Source: Microbacterium saccharophilum (GTDB lineage: Bacteria > Actinomycetota > Actinomycetes > Actinomycetales > Microbacteriaceae). Taken from it: 64,000 nucleotides of DNA. A program made the translations under genes and the position numbers. The stretch is from assembly GCF_007992455.1 (NCBI RefSeq), contig NZ_BKAH01000004.1, positions 62,001-126,000 on the forward strand, read 5' to 3'. The notes beneath the pieces were generated by a model. It was not told where the DNA came from and did no database searches. It saw only the letters and a list, made by a program, of their open reading frames with translations. Below, piece by piece: positions 16,398-26,490 of this stretch. The stretch's first letter is position 1. The number at the start of each line of letters is the position of its first letter.

Positions 16398-19127
16398 TCA
16401 GCTCTCGCCGCCGGCGTTCCCGCTCGTTCCCGCGGTGACGTCCTCGAGGCGGTACTTCTCGATCGCCTGCGCGGACAGCGCGCGGTCCACGCGACCCTCA
16501 TCCGCGAGCGCTTGGAGCGTCCGGACGACGAGGGACGGGCCGTCGATCTTGAAGAACCGGCGGGCCGCCGCGCGCGTGTCGGAGAAGCCGAAGCCGTCGG
16601 CGCCGAGCGTCGCGTAGCCGCGCGGCATCCAGGGACGGATCTGGTCCTGGACGGCGTGCATGAAGTCGCTGACGGCGATGATCGGGCCCTCGGTGCCCTC
16701 GAGCTTCTGCGTGACGTATGCCTTGCGGGGCTCGTCGAGCGGGTGCAGGAAGTTGTGCCCGTCGGCGGCGAGGCCGTCCCGGCGCAGCTCGGTCCAGCTC
16801 GTGACCGACCAGACATCGGCGACGACCCCCCAGTCGTCGCGGAGCAGCTGCTGCGCCTCGAGCGCCCACGGGACGCCGACGCCGGAGGCGAGGAGCTGCA
16901 CGCGGTGCCCGTCGCCCTCGCCGACCGAGATGCGGTGGATGCCGCGGACGATGCCCTCGACGTCGACGTTCTCCGGCTCGGCCGGCTGCACGAGCGGCTC
17001 GTTGTAGACCGTGATGTAGTACATGACGTTCGGGTCGGGGTGGTTCCCGCCGTACATGCGCTCGAGGCCCGACCGCACGATGTGCGCGATCTCGTACCCG
17101 TACGCGGGGTCGTAGGACACCGTCGCGGGGTTCGTGGATGCCAGGAGGTGGGAGTGCCCGTCGGCGTGCTGCAGGCCCTCACCCGTGAGGGTGGTGCGCC
17201 CGGCGGTCGCGCCGATGATGAACCCGCGCGCCATCTGGTCGCCGGCGGCCCACTGGGCGTCGCCGGTGCGCTGGAAGCCGAACATCGAGTAGAAGACGTA
17301 GACCGGGATGAGCGGCTCGCCGTGCGTCGAGTAGGACGTGCCGGTCGCGGTGAACGCCGCGACGGCGCCCGCCTCGTTGATGCCGACATGCATGATCTGG
17401 CCCTGCGGGCTCTCCTTGTACGCCAGGAGCAGCTCACGGTCGACCGAGGTGTAGTTCTGGCCGTTCGGGTTGTAGATCTTCGCCGTCGGGAAGTACGCGT
17501 CCATGCCGAACGTGCGCGCCTCGTCGGGGATGATCGGCACGATCCGGTGCCCGAAGTCCTTGGCCCGCAGGAGGTCCTTCAGCAGGCGCACGAACGCCAT
17601 GGTCGTGGCGATCTCCTGCGTGCCGGAGCCCTTCTTCGGCAGCGCGTACGCGCTGTCGTCGGGGAGGCTGATCGGCACGTGGTGCGTGCGGCGCTCCGGC
17701 AGGAACCCGCCGAGGCCGCGACGACGCTCGATCATGTACTGGATCGTCTCGTCCTCGTTGCCCGGGTGGTAGTACGGCGGGGCGTAGGGGTTCTCCTCGA
17801 GCTGCGCGTCGGTGATCGGGATGCGCATCGAGTCGCGGAAGTGCTTGAGGTCCTCGAGCGTCATCTTCTTCATCTGGTGGGTCGCGTTGCGGCCCTCGAA
17901 GTGGTGACCGAGACCGTAGCCCTTGATCGTCTTCGCCAGGATGACGGTCGGCTGGCCCTTGTGCTTGACGGCCGCGTCGTAGGCGGCGTACAGCTTCTGG
18001 TAGTCGAGGCCGCCGCGACGGAGCTTGCCCCAGATATCCTCGTCGGACCAGTCCTTGACCATGTCCGAGGTGCGCTCGTCCCGGCCGAAGAAGTGGTCGC
18101 GGATGAACTTGCCGTCCTCCGCGCGGTAGGTCTGGAAGTCGCCGTCGGGCGTCGTGTTCATGAGGTGCACGAGCGCGCCGTCCCGGTCGACGTCGAGGAG
18201 CTCGTCCCAGCCGCGACCCCAGACGACCTTGATGACGTTCCAGCCGGCACCGCGGAAGAAGCTCTCCAGCTCCTGGATGATCTTCCCGTTGCCGCGGACC
18301 GGCCCGTCGAGGCGCTGGAGGTTGCAGTTGACGACGAAGGTCAGGTTGTCCAGCCCCTCGTTCGCGGCGACCTGCAGCTGGCCGCGGCTCTCGACCTCAT
18401 CCATCTCGCCATCGCCGAGGAACGCCCAGACGTGCGAGTCGGACAGGTCCTTGACCCCGCGGTTGGTGAGGTACTTGTTCGTCATCGCCTGGTAGATGGC
18501 GTTGATCGGGCCGAGCCCCATCGAGACCGTCGGGAACTGCCAGTAGTCCGGCATGAGGCGGGGGTGCGGGTAGGAGGGGATGCCGACGGGCGCCTTGGAC
18601 TTCTCCTGGCGGAAGCCGTCGAGCTGATCGGCGGAGAGCCGGCCCTCGAGGTAGGAGCGGGCGTAGATGCCGGGGGAGGCGTGGCCCTGGATGAAGATCT
18701 GGTCGCCGCCGCCCGGGTGGTCCAGTCCCCGGAAGAAGTGGTTGAAGCCGACTTCGTACAGCGAGGCCGACGACGCGTAGGTGGAGATGTGACCGCCGAC
18801 GCCGATGCCGGGGCGCTGGGCGCGGTGCACCGTGAGTGCGGCGTTCCAGCGGATCCATCGGCGGTAGCGGCGCTCGAGCTCCTCGTCGCCCGGGAACTCC
18901 GGCTCGTTCTCCGGCGCGATCGTGTTGATGTAGTCCGTCGTCGGGACCTGCGGGACGTTGAGCTGCAGCTCGTGCGACGCGTGCAGAAGGCTCAGCATGA
19001 TCTCCCGGCCGCGGCCGGCGCCCTTGGCATCCACGAGCTGCTGGAGGGACTCGCGCCACTCCGCCGTCTCATCCGGATCGCTGTCGAGCGGGCCCTGCGA
19101 GTACGGATCCTGTTCGTTGACAGTCAC
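16398..19127 (-). CDS. aceE: Pyruvate dehydrogenase E1 component, homodimeric type
   Basis: Thiamine-diphosphate enzyme that decarboxylates pyruvate and passes the acetyl group to the lipoyl E2. The 909-residue length fits the homodimeric AceE family. The ThDP motif begins at GDGEMDE near residue 241 and ends at NCNLQRLDG near residue 271; the N-terminal region has [10 protein letters not shown]. The GTG at 19127 is preceded by GAAAGG. A TAGGCT box on the complement at 19218-19223 may be the promoter, with a leader of about 85 nt. Its E2 and E3 partners are probably sucB and lpdA at 41.6-44.8 kb. fasR follows 8 nt downstream. Confidence 0.96.
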   Translation of the reverse strand: MTVNEQDPYSQGPLDSDPDETAEWRESLQQLVDAKGAGRGREIMLSLLHASHELQLNVPQVPTTDYINTIAPENEPEFPGDEELERRYRRWIRWNAALTVHRAQRPGIGVGGHISTYASSASLYEVGFNHFFRGLDHPGGGDQIFIQGHASPGIYARSYLEGRLSADQLDGFRQEKSKAPVGIPSYPHPRLMPDYWQFPTVSMGLGPINAIYQAMTNKYLTNRGVKDLSDSHVWAFLGDGEMDEVESRGQLQVAANEGLDNLTFVVNCNLQRLDGPVRGNGKIIQELESFFRGAGWNVIKVVWGRGWDELLDVDRDGALVHLMNTTPDGDFQTYRAEDGKFIRDHFFGRDERTSDMVKDWSDEDIWGKLRRGGLDYQKLYAAYDAAVKHKGQPTVILAKTIKGYGLGHHFEGRNATHQMKKMTLEDLKHFRDSMRIPITDAQLEENPYAPPYYHPGNEDETIQYMIERRRGLGGFLPERRTHHVPISLPDDSAYALPKKGSGTQEIATTMAFVRLLKDLLRAKDFGHRIVPIIPDEARTFGMDAYFPTAKIYNPNGQNYTSVDRELLLAYKESPQGQIMHVGINEAGAVAAFTATGTSYSTHGEPLIPVYVFYSMFGFQRTGDAQWAAGDQMARGFIIGATAGRTTLTGEGLQHADGHSHLLASTNPATVSYDPAYGYEIAHIVRSGLERMYGGNHPDPNVMYYITVYNEPLVQPAEPENVDVEGIVRGIHRISVGEGDGHRVQLLASGVGVPWALEAQQLLRDDWGVVADVWSVTSWTELRRDGLAADGHNFLHPLDEPRKAYVTQKLEGTEGPIIAVSDFMHAVQDQIRPWMPRGYATLGADGFGFSDTRAAARRFFKIDGPSLVVRTLQALADEGRVDRALSAQAIEKYRLEDVTAGTSGNAGGES

Positions 19128-19264
19128 AACAGACCTTTCGTCTTCTGGCAGGTCATGCCAGGGATGGGGCTTCGGAGGCGCGCGGCTTTGTGCAGCTCGG
19201 ACAACGCATCGCCCCTCAGCCTAGCGACTCCGCGAGGGTGCGGGGTGCCTCCACGCCCGCCTCC

Positions 19265-19270
19265 TAGACT
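19265..19270 (+). promoter_or_regulatory. -10 box of tRNA-Val
   Basis: TAGACT ends 9 nt before the mature tRNA 5' end at 19280. A -35 element is not clear. Confidence 0.5.
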
Positions 19271-19279
19271 GGATGCGAA

Positions 19280-19352
19280 GGGCCTTTAGCTCAGCTGGTA
19301 GAGCGCCACGTTTACACCGTGGATGTCGTCGGTTCGATCCCGGCAGGGCCCA
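19280..19352 (+). tRNA. tRNA-Val (anticodon TAC)
   Basis: Acceptor GGGCCTT pairs with AGGGCCC (one wobble). The D-arm is GCTCAGCTGGTAGAGC, the anticodon stem CCACG/CGTGG encloses TTTACAC (anticodon TAC), and the T-arm is GTCGG-TTCGATC-CCGGC. The discriminator is A at 19352. CCA is not encoded, unlike in the other two tRNAs of the window. Confidence 0.95.
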
Positions 19353-19405
19353 CTGTCAGCCGACGGCGACCGTGCCCGTCACGTTCACCCGCTACCATTC
19401 CGGCG

Positions 19406-20671
19406 ATGACCTCCGGTGCCGCCCTCTCCCGCCGCCTCGGCACGTTCGATGCGGTGCTGATCGGGCTGGGCTCGATGATCGGCGCAGGCATCTTCGCCTC
19501 GTTCGCGCCCGCCGCCGCTGCAGCCGGCGCCGGTCTGCTGATCGGACTCGCGATCGCCGGCTTCGTCGCGTTCTGCAACGCGACGGCCTCGGCGCAGCTG
19601 GCAGCGCAGTATCCGACCTCCGGGGGCACCTACATCTACGGCCGGGAGCGCCTCGGCGCCTGGCCCGGGTTCCTGGCCGGGTGGAGCTTCGTGGTGGGCA
19701 AGACGGCGAGCTGCGCGGCGATGGCGCTGACCTTCGCGGCGTACGCCGCCCCCGCCGGATGGGAGAAGCCGGTCGCGGTCGCCGCCGTCCTGGCACTGGC
19801 GGCGGTGAACTACCGCGGCGTCACCCGCACGGCACGACTGACGCGCATCATCGTCGCGGTCGTCCTCGTCGTGCTCGGCCTCGTCGTGGTGCTGGGCCTG
19901 ACGACCGGCCGGGCGTCCGCCGGGCTCGCCGGCGCCGACCTGTTCGCGGGTGGGCCGTACGGCATCCTGCAGTCGGCCGGGCTGCTGTTCTTCGCGTTCG
20001 CCGGCTACGCCCGCATCGCGACGATGGGGGAGGAGGTGAGGGATCCGCGGCGCACGATCCCGCGGGCCATCGTGGGCGCCCTCGCCCTGGTCCTCGTCGT
20101 GTACGCGCTCGTCGCCGCCACGGTGCTGGTGGTGCTCGGCCCGGAGCGGCTCGCCACGAGTGCGGCGCCCCTCGTCGAGGTCGTCCTCCTCGCGGACGCC
20201 GGCGGGGCAGCCCCGATCGTCCGGGTCGGCGCGGCGGCGGCGGCGCTCGGCGCGCTGCTCGCCCTCGTCGCCGGGGTCGGCCGGACGGCGCTGGCGATGG
20301 CGCGCAACGGCGACCTGCCCGTCTGGCTCGCGGGCGTGCACCCGACCTTCCGCGTGCCGCATCACGCGGAAATGGCCCTCGCTGCCGTCGTCGGCATCCT
20401 GGTCCTGACGATCGATCTGCGCGACGCGATCGGGTTCTCCTCCTTCGGCGTCCTGCTGTACTACCTGATCGCCAATGTCGCCGCCTTCACCCAGACCCGT
20501 GAGCACCGGCGCTACGCGCGGGTGCTCCAGGCGCTGGGCGCCGCGGGCTGCCTCCTGCTCGTCGCCACGCTGCCTCCGGCCTCGATCGTCGGGGGCGTCC
20601 TCGTGGTCGCCGTGGGCGTGGGCTACCGGCTCGTCCGGCTTCGGCTCGCGCGGCGCGCGGACGAGACCTGA
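19406..20671 (+). CDS. APC family amino-acid permease
   Basis: A 421-residue membrane protein with about twelve hydrophobic helices. The first has the APC signature FDAVLIGLGSMIGAGIFASF near residue 12, and a consensus GYARIATMGEEVRDPRRTIPRA follows helix 6, typical of amino-acid/polyamine/organocation transporters. Substrate is not evident. The ATG at 19406 was chosen because a TACCAT box lies 7 nt upstream (19393-19398), which implies a leaderless message just after tRNA-Val. It converges with a second APC permease, 2 nt apart. Confidence 0.88.
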   Translation: MTSGAALSRRLGTFDAVLIGLGSMIGAGIFASFAPAAAAAGAGLLIGLAIAGFVAFCNATASAQLAAQYPTSGGTYIYGRERLGAWPGFLAGWSFVVGKTASCAAMALTFAAYAAPAGWEKPVAVAAVLALAAVNYRGVTRTARLTRIIVAVVLVVLGLVVVLGLTTGRASAGLAGADLFAGGPYGILQSAGLLFFAFAGYARIATMGEEVRDPRRTIPRAIVGALALVLVVYALVAATVLVVLGPERLATSAAPLVEVVLLADAGGAAPIVRVGAAAAALGALLALVAGVGRTALAMARNGDLPVWLAGVHPTFRVPHHAEMALAAVVGILVLTIDLRDAIGFSSFGVLLYYLIANVAAFTQTREHRRYARVLQALGAAGCLLLVATLPPASIVGGVLVVAVGVGYRLVRLRLARRADET

Positions 20672-20673
20672 CC

Positions 20674-22182
20674 TCAGCTTCCGTCCTCGCGCCCGACGAC
20701 CTTCGGCAGCGCGGGGTTGCGGTAGAGCCCGGATCCCCGGCCCACGCGGGAGTTCCGCCGCGAGTACGCGAAATAGACGATGAAGCCCAGCGCGAGCCAG
20801 ATGAGGAACCGCAGCCACGTCTCCACGGTCAGGTTGAGCGTCAGGTAAATGCAGATGAGGGCGGACAGCCCCGGCAGCCACGGATTCCACGGCACCGTGA
20901 ACCCGCGCGGAAGTTCGGGACGGTTGCGGCGCAGCACGATGACGCCGACGGAGACGAGGATGAACGCGGAGAGCGTCCCGATGTTCACCATCTCCTCGAG
21001 CACGCCGACGGGCGTGAAGCCGGCGACGACCGCCACGATCGCGGTCACGATGACGGAGATGAGCCACGGCGTGCGGCGAGTGGGGTGCACCTTCGCGAGG
21101 CGCTCGGGCAGCAGACCGTCCCGCGACATCGCGAAGATGATGCGGGTCGCGCCGATCAGCAGCGTCAGCACGACGGTGGTGAGCCCCGCGACGGCGCCCG
21201 CGGAGATGACGGTAGCCATCCAGGTCTGCCCGTGGAAGGCGAAGGCGTTCGCGAGCGCCGCAGCCGGATCGAGGTCCCGGTAGGAGACCATGCCGGTCAC
21301 CACCAGTGCGACGGCGCAGTACAGGACGGTGCAGATCGTCAGCGACGCGATGATGCCGATCGGCAGATCGCGCTGCGGGTTCTTCGTCTCCTCCGCCGTC
21401 GTCGCGACGACGTCGAAGCCGATGTAGGCGAAGAACACCAGCGCCGCACCGGCGAAGATGCCGCCGAGGCCGAAGGCCATGGGCTCGGCGCCGGAGAGGA
21501 ACTGCAGGAGCGGCTGGGTCAGACCGGATGCCGCTTCGCGGGGCGCTGTCTCCGGCACGAACGGGGAGTAGTTGGCCGGATCGATGAAGAGGATGCCCGC
21601 GACGATCACGAACAGCACGATGAACAGCTTCACCGCCACGAGGACGAGATTGACCCGCATCGATTCCCGGATGCCGAGGGTCATCAGCGCGCCGAGGACG
21701 ACGACGAGCAGTACGGCCATGAGGTCGACGGTGCCCCCATAACCGATGACGGCCGGGATCGGCGCCCCGAGCTGCTCCATGAGGACGCCCAGGTATGCGC
21801 TCCAGCCCTGTGCGACCACGCTCGCGCCGAGGAACATCTCCAGGATGAGGTCCCACCCGATGATCCAGGCGAACAGCTCGCCCAGCGACGCGTAGGAGAA
21901 CGTGTACGCGGAGCCGGAGACGGGCACCGTCGACGCGAACTCCGCGTAGCACATGGCCGCCAGGGCGCAGGCGATGGCGGCGACGACGAAGCTCACGACG
22001 ATGGCGGGGCCGGCGACCTCGTGCGCGGCGCGGCCCGTGAGGGTGAAGATGCCGGCGCCGATCACGACGCCGACGCCGAAGACCGTCAGGTCGAGCGCCG
22101 AGAGCGATTTCCGGAGGCGGAACTCGGGCTCTTCGGTGTCGGCGATCGACTGCTCGACGGATTTCGTCCTCATCAGGCTCAT
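20674..22182 (-). CDS. APC family permease, cationic amino-acid transporter type
   Basis: A 502-residue membrane protein of about 12-14 helices, longer than its convergent neighbour. The first helix carries LTVFGVGVVIGAGIFTLTGR, helix 3 has SGSAYTFSYASLGELFAWIIGWDLILE cut across two segments, and IGFDVVATTAEETKNPQRDLP follows helix 6. These are typical of the CAT/YfnA group for basic or branched amino acids. The ATG at 22182 has AAGGAG 7 nt upstream on the complement; ATGs at 22200 and 22173 are less well placed. It is divergent from the zinc-ribbon gene. Confidence 0.9.
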   Translation of the reverse strand: MSLMRTKSVEQSIADTEEPEFRLRKSLSALDLTVFGVGVVIGAGIFTLTGRAAHEVAGPAIVVSFVVAAIACALAAMCYAEFASTVPVSGSAYTFSYASLGELFAWIIGWDLILEMFLGASVVAQGWSAYLGVLMEQLGAPIPAVIGYGGTVDLMAVLLVVVLGALMTLGIRESMRVNLVLVAVKLFIVLFVIVAGILFIDPANYSPFVPETAPREAASGLTQPLLQFLSGAEPMAFGLGGIFAGAALVFFAYIGFDVVATTAEETKNPQRDLPIGIIASLTICTVLYCAVALVVTGMVSYRDLDPAAALANAFAFHGQTWMATVISAGAVAGLTTVVLTLLIGATRIIFAMSRDGLLPERLAKVHPTRRTPWLISVIVTAIVAVVAGFTPVGVLEEMVNIGTLSAFILVSVGVIVLRRNRPELPRGFTVPWNPWLPGLSALICIYLTLNLTVETWLRFLIWLALGFIVYFAYSRRNSRVGRGSGLYRNPALPKVVGREDGS

Positions 22183-22267
22183 CGCACCGCTCCTTCGCAT
22201 GGCGTCAGAGCCCACATGGTAGACCGATCGGGGCGCGCGCGAGAGGGGGCGCGGTAGGTTGGGGACT

Positions 22268-22999
22268 GTGAAAGCCAGCCCCTCCGACCAGCGCCGTCTC
22301 CTCGACCTCGCCGCGCTCGACGCGACCGTCCGCCATGCGGACCACCAGCGCCGGCACCCGGAGCAGACGGCCCGCGTCCAGGAGCTCCTCGCCCAGCGCA
22401 AGGAGCTCTCCGTCGAGCTGACCCGCCTGCTCGGCGTCCGCGACGACGCCAAGACGGAACTGTCGCGGCTGGAGTCGGACGTCGCGCTCGTCGACGCCCG
22501 CGCGGCACGCGACGCGGAACGCCTCGCGACGAGTGCGAACGCGAAGGAGGCGCAGGGCCTCGAGCACGAGATCGCGTCGCTGACCAAGCGGAAGAGCGAT
22601 CTGGAGGATCTGGAGCTCGAGATCATGGAGCGCCTGGAGACGGCCGAGGCGGACGTGCTCGCGCAGGAGGCGCTCATCGCCGCCCTGAACGACGAGGGCG
22701 CGCGGCTGAGCGCCGCCGGCAAGACCGCCGTCGCCGAGGCGACCGCCCGGTTCGAGTCGTCCATCCGGGATCGCGAGGCGGTCGCCGCCCAGATCCCCGC
22801 CGATCTGCTGGCGCTCTACGAGAAGCTCGCCGCGCGGGGGGTCGGGGCGGGGCTCCTGCGTCGCCGCACGTGCGAGGGCTGCAACATGGTGCTCTCCGGC
22901 ACCGACCTGCAGACCCTGCGCCAGGCTGCGGCGGACGACGTCGTCACCTGCCCCGAGTGCGGGGGCATCCTCGTCCGCGGCGACGAAACCGGTCTCTGA
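22268..22999 (+). CDS. Coiled-coil protein with C-terminal C4 zinc ribbon
   Basis: A 243-residue protein: a long charged coiled coil (about residues 20-175, rich in Leu/Glu/Arg heptads) followed by a zinc ribbon with Cys pairs in CEGC and CPEC near residues 203 and 227. This fits the CT398-like zf-RING_7 family found in Actinobacteria, whose role is not settled; nucleic-acid contact is often assumed. The GTG at 22268 is 7 nt after a TAGGTT box (22255-22260), so it may be leaderless. The polymerase gene follows after 17 nt on the same strand. Confidence 0.88.
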   Translation: MKASPSDQRRLLDLAALDATVRHADHQRRHPEQTARVQELLAQRKELSVELTRLLGVRDDAKTELSRLESDVALVDARAARDAERLATSANAKEAQGLEHEIASLTKRKSDLEDLELEIMERLETAEADVLAQEALIAALNDEGARLSAAGKTAVAEATARFESSIRDREAVAAQIPADLLALYEKLAARGVGAGLLRRRTCEGCNMVLSGTDLQTLRQAAADDVVTCPECGGILVRGDETGL

Positions 23000-23016
23000 C
23001 CCGCCGCCCTCCGGCG

Positions 23017-24735
23017 ATGACGCTCGACGAACCGGTCTGGAGCGTCCTCGGTCGCGGTCCGGACGGGACCGTCGTCGTCGCCGACCTGAACGCCGACGGC
23101 ACCGAGCGGCGCAGGACGTCGGTGGACTCCGCGGCCCTGGCGTCGCTCGTGCCGGCAGCGGGTCCGGCGCGACGCTGGGTGTGGAGCGACGCAACGCGCT
23201 GGTATCCGCCGCTCCTCGCCGACGGCGTCGTCGTGGCGCGCTGCCACGATCTGCGCCTCTGCCACACGATCCTGCGCGGCAGCGCATTCGTGACGGATGC
23301 CGCGGCACTGCGCGCGCACCCGGAGTGGGACGGCCCGGCAGCTGACGCCGTGACTCCCGCCGCGGAGACCCTCTTCGAGCTCGACGAACGCGGCGACGCG
23401 TCCTCCGTCCCGGACGGCATCGACGAGGCGCTCGCGGAGTTCGCCCGCCAGCGCGCCGCCCTCGAGGGCGCGACCGCGCCCGGTCGGCTGCGGCTGCTCC
23501 TTGCCGCCGAGTCGGCGGGCGCCGTCATCGCCGTCGAGCTGCACGCCGCCGGCCTGCCGTGGGACGCCGGCGTGCACGACGCGATCCTCGTGGACCTCCT
23601 CGGCCCCCGCCCCGCCGCCGGCCGGCTCCCCGCCCGCATCGAAGAGCTCGCGGTCCGCGTGCGGGACGCCCTCGGCGCCCCGGCGGCGAGCCTCGACTCG
23701 CAGCCGAAGCTGCTGCGCGCGCTGCACCGCGTGGGCGTGCTCGCGACCTCGACGAGCCGGTGGGAGCTCGCCCAGTACGACCATCCGGTGATCGCGCCGC
23801 TGCTCGAGTACAAGAAGCTCATGCGGCTGCTGTCGGCGAACGGGTGGGCGTGGATGGAGGAGTGGGCCGCCGAGGGCCGGTTCCGGCCCGTCTACGTCCC
23901 GGGCGGAGTCGTCACCGGCCGGTGGGCCTCGTCCGGCGGGGGAGCGCTGCAGCTGCCCCGGCAGCTGCGTCCCGCCGTGCGCGCCGACCCCGGGTGGCTC
24001 CTCATCATCGCCGACGTCGCGCAGCTGGAGCCCCGTGTGCTCGCGGCGATGGCCGGCGACACGGCCCTCGCCGACGCCGCGCGCGGGCAGGATCTCTACG
24101 CCGGGGTCGTCGCCGGCGGTGTCGTCGCGACGCGGCAGGAGGCGAAGGGCGCGATCCTCGGCGCGATGTACGGCGCGACGACCGGCGACAGCGGCAGGCT
24201 CGTGCCGGCGCTGCGGCGGGCGTACCCCCGCGCCATGACGCTCGTCGACGAGGCCGCACGGATCGGCGAGGACGGCGGCATCGTCACGACGTGGCTGGGA
24301 CGGTCGGCCCCGGCCCCGTCGTCCTCCTGGCGGGACGTCCAGCGGGGGGCGGGCGCGATCGAGGCCACGGCGGCCGACGAGTCCCGCGCGCGCCGATCGG
24401 CACGCGACCGGGGGAGATTCACCCGCAACTTCATCGTGCAGGGCACGGCCGCCGAATGGGCGCTCGCGTGGATGGCCGACGTGCGCGGCCGGCTGGCCGC
24501 CTTCGATGCGGTCGAGGATGCCGGTGGCCGTTCCGGTCCCGTCTTCGGCCGCCGCGCCCACCTCGCCTTCTTCCTGCACGACGAGATCGTCGTGCACGCC
24601 CCGGCGGCGCAGGCCGAGGCGGCCGCCGAGGCGGTGCGGGCCGCGGCGGACGGGGCCCGGCGACTCCTCTTCGGCGATTTCCCGCTCGACTTCCCGCTCG
24701 ACCTGCGGATCGCGGAGGATGCCGGCAAGGCCTGA
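23017..24735 (+). CDS. PolA-like bifunctional 3'-5' exonuclease/DNA polymerase (actinobacterial paralogue)
   Basis: A 572-residue family A DNA polymerase, shorter than PolA because it lacks the 5'-3' nuclease. Motif A is DVAQLEPR (usual form DYSQIELR), motif B is RQEAKGAILGAMYG with Ile where Phe is typical, and motif C is HDE at 521-523. The two catalytic Asp are kept, so polymerase activity is plausible. The N-terminal 3'-5' exonuclease part is divergent and I cannot place all four DEDD residues. It is probably a repair polymerase. The ATG at 23017 follows a short gap from the zinc-ribbon gene, suggesting an operon. Confidence 0.88.
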   Translation: MTLDEPVWSVLGRGPDGTVVVADLNADGTERRRTSVDSAALASLVPAAGPARRWVWSDATRWYPPLLADGVVVARCHDLRLCHTILRGSAFVTDAAALRAHPEWDGPAADAVTPAAETLFELDERGDASSVPDGIDEALAEFARQRAALEGATAPGRLRLLLAAESAGAVIAVELHAAGLPWDAGVHDAILVDLLGPRPAAGRLPARIEELAVRVRDALGAPAASLDSQPKLLRALHRVGVLATSTSRWELAQYDHPVIAPLLEYKKLMRLLSANGWAWMEEWAAEGRFRPVYVPGGVVTGRWASSGGGALQLPRQLRPAVRADPGWLLIIADVAQLEPRVLAAMAGDTALADAARGQDLYAGVVAGGVVATRQEAKGAILGAMYGATTGDSGRLVPALRRAYPRAMTLVDEAARIGEDGGIVTTWLGRSAPAPSSSWRDVQRGAGAIEATAADESRARRSARDRGRFTRNFIVQGTAAEWALAWMADVRGRLAAFDAVEDAGGRSGPVFGRRAHLAFFLHDEIVVHAPAAQAEAAAEAVRAAADGARRLLFGDFPLDFPLDLRIAEDAGKA

Positions 24736-24738
24736 GGC

Positions 24739-26490
24739 TCAGCGGCAGCCGCCGCCCGCATCCACCGTCACAGCCGGCGTGTTGACGAGCGGCGTGTGGA
24801 CCAGCCGGAGGTCCAGCGACCCCGGCCGGGCGGCGAGGAAGCCGAACTCCACGACGTTGACCTCGCCCGGGGAGAGGTTGATGCGCACGAGGCTCGTCGG
24901 GCGGCCCTCGTCCTCCACGTCGACCGACAGGAGATGGGCTCCGTCTTTGGTGACGCCGCCGAAGTAGGTGCCGGCGGGTGCGGCCACCGACACGCTCGTC
25001 CCGATGTCGCCGGCGCCCGTGCCGAACAGTCCGTGTCCGGTCATGGACGGGGGCAGGACGTCGCCGGCGCCCGCGGGCGCCGTGCTGCGCATCGTGACGC
25101 GGAGCCGGATCTCGGCGCGGCCGTCCCCGCGGCATCCGATCGCGGTGAGCTCCATGTCCACCTGGAGGAAGGTGTCCATCTTGCCGCCCGTCGCGTCGTT
25201 CAGGAAGACGGCGAAGGCGTCGGGTCCGGCGGCGGTCAGCCGCCCGGACGGACCGGAGAGCACCGTTGCGTCGACGACCCGCTGCGCTGCCTCGTCCGAG
25301 GTCCACACCGACACGCGACCCTCCGCGATCGGATCGGCCAGAGCGCGCGCCCACGTCAGCGGATCGAGGTCCAGACTCGTGAAGCGTTCGATCACCGCCG
25401 TGCTGATCGCCTCCAGCACCACGGTCTGCCCCGCGGGGTCCCGCGTCATGTAGGGGTCGACGAGGACGCGCTGCACGAGGTTCTCCGCCGTCAGCTGCGA
25501 TCCGTCCGGCAGTGTGACGGGTCCGGTCGCCGTGAGAAGACCGCGCACCGCCAGCGGGTCGATCGCGACCACCGCGTCCGGCTGCTCCCCGCCGCGGCTG
25601 CGCCACCATGCGGTCAGGAGCTCCGCACTGCGCGCGAAAGCGGTCGGCATCGTCGCGTTCTGCACGAACCGGCCGACGACGTCGCCATAGAGCCGCGCCG
25701 TCGAGCGCGGCACCGGCACGATGGACTCCGGCAGCTCCGGGAAGTCGGTCGAGTCCGTCTGCTGGGCGATCCGGAAGCGGCCCCCCTCCGCGCGGAGCAG
25801 GACGAAGGAGCCGGTGATGCCGCCGGCGGTGCGCAGCTCGGCAGGGTTCTGCAGCGCCAGCAGGACGGTGCCGCCGTCCCGCTCCGTCGCCGAGCCGGCG
25901 AAGGCGGCCAGCGCCGCGAGGGCGTCGACGCTCGGCGCGGCGTCGTCCAGGGCGGCGCGCACGGCGCCGACCCCCGCGCGGACGGGGGAGACGAGATCGC
26001 CTTCATCCACGGCAGAGAGCGCCGTGCGGGCCTCGGCCACGGCATCCCCCGCACCGTCGAGAGTGCGGCCCAGGGCGGTCAGCAGACCGGGATCCCACGC
26101 GCCTTCGCGCGCTTCGACGAGACGGAGGACGGGGTCGAGCACCCGGTCCAGGAGCTCGGCGGACTGTGCCGAGAGGATGCGGACGGCGGCCGCGTCATCC
26201 CCGAAGAACGGCATCGTCTCCGCGACCGGCCACAGCGGATCCGAGGTCGCGCCGCGTGCCGCGCGCGCGTGCGCGGACAGCGTCCGCGCACGGTCGGCGG
26301 CGTCGAGGAGATCGCCGGACTCGACCGCGGAGACCAGGTCCCGGGCGGCGGCTTCGGCCGCCCGCATCTCGGTGGCCGCCACCGCGACACGCGATCCCAG
26401 CCAGCCGAACGCGCCGAGCAGCACGCACAGCAGGAGGGCTGCGGCCGGAAGTGGCGACCCCGTCCGTGGAACAGGGGCCATGGGCGGCAC
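24739..26490 (-). CDS. DUF4012 domain-containing membrane-anchored protein
   Basis: A 583-residue protein with one N-terminal membrane segment (AAALLLCVLLGAFGWLGSR, about residues 16-34) and a large outside part. A helical region to about residue 190 is followed by the DUF4012 core (VLLALQNPAELRTAGGITGS near residue 212). It belongs to an actinobacterial family of unknown function, some members of which lie near polysaccharide genes. GTG at 26490 directly follows the stop of the upstream surface-protein gene (TGAGTG), implying coupling; ATG at 26481 is the alternative. It ends 3 nt from the convergent polymerase gene. Confidence 0.85.
   Translation of the reverse strand: MPPMAPVPRTGSPLPAAALLLCVLLGAFGWLGSRVAVAATEMRAAEAAARDLVSAVESGDLLDAADRARTLSAHARAARGATSDPLWPVAETMPFFGDDAAAVRILSAQSAELLDRVLDPVLRLVEAREGAWDPGLLTALGRTLDGAGDAVAEARTALSAVDEGDLVSPVRAGVGAVRAALDDAAPSVDALAALAAFAGSATERDGGTVLLALQNPAELRTAGGITGSFVLLRAEGGRFRIAQQTDSTDFPELPESIVPVPRSTARLYGDVVGRFVQNATMPTAFARSAELLTAWWRSRGGEQPDAVVAIDPLAVRGLLTATGPVTLPDGSQLTAENLVQRVLVDPYMTRDPAGQTVVLEAISTAVIERFTSLDLDPLTWARALADPIAEGRVSVWTSDEAAQRVVDATVLSGPSGRLTAAGPDAFAVFLNDATGGKMDTFLQVDMELTAIGCRGDGRAEIRLRVTMRSTAPAGAGDVLPPSMTGHGLFGTGAGDIGTSVSVAAPAGTYFGGVTKDGAHLLSVDVEDEGRPTSLVRINLSPGEVNVVEFGFLAARPGSLDLRLVHTPLVNTPAVTVDAGGGCR

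Noticed and set aside
16512..19289. Very long open frame on the plus strand, antisense to aceE
   Set aside because: It is a by-product of GC-rich codons in the aceE frame; it has no ribosome site and its protein is Arg/Val/Asp-rich low complexity, whereas aceE is clearly homologous.
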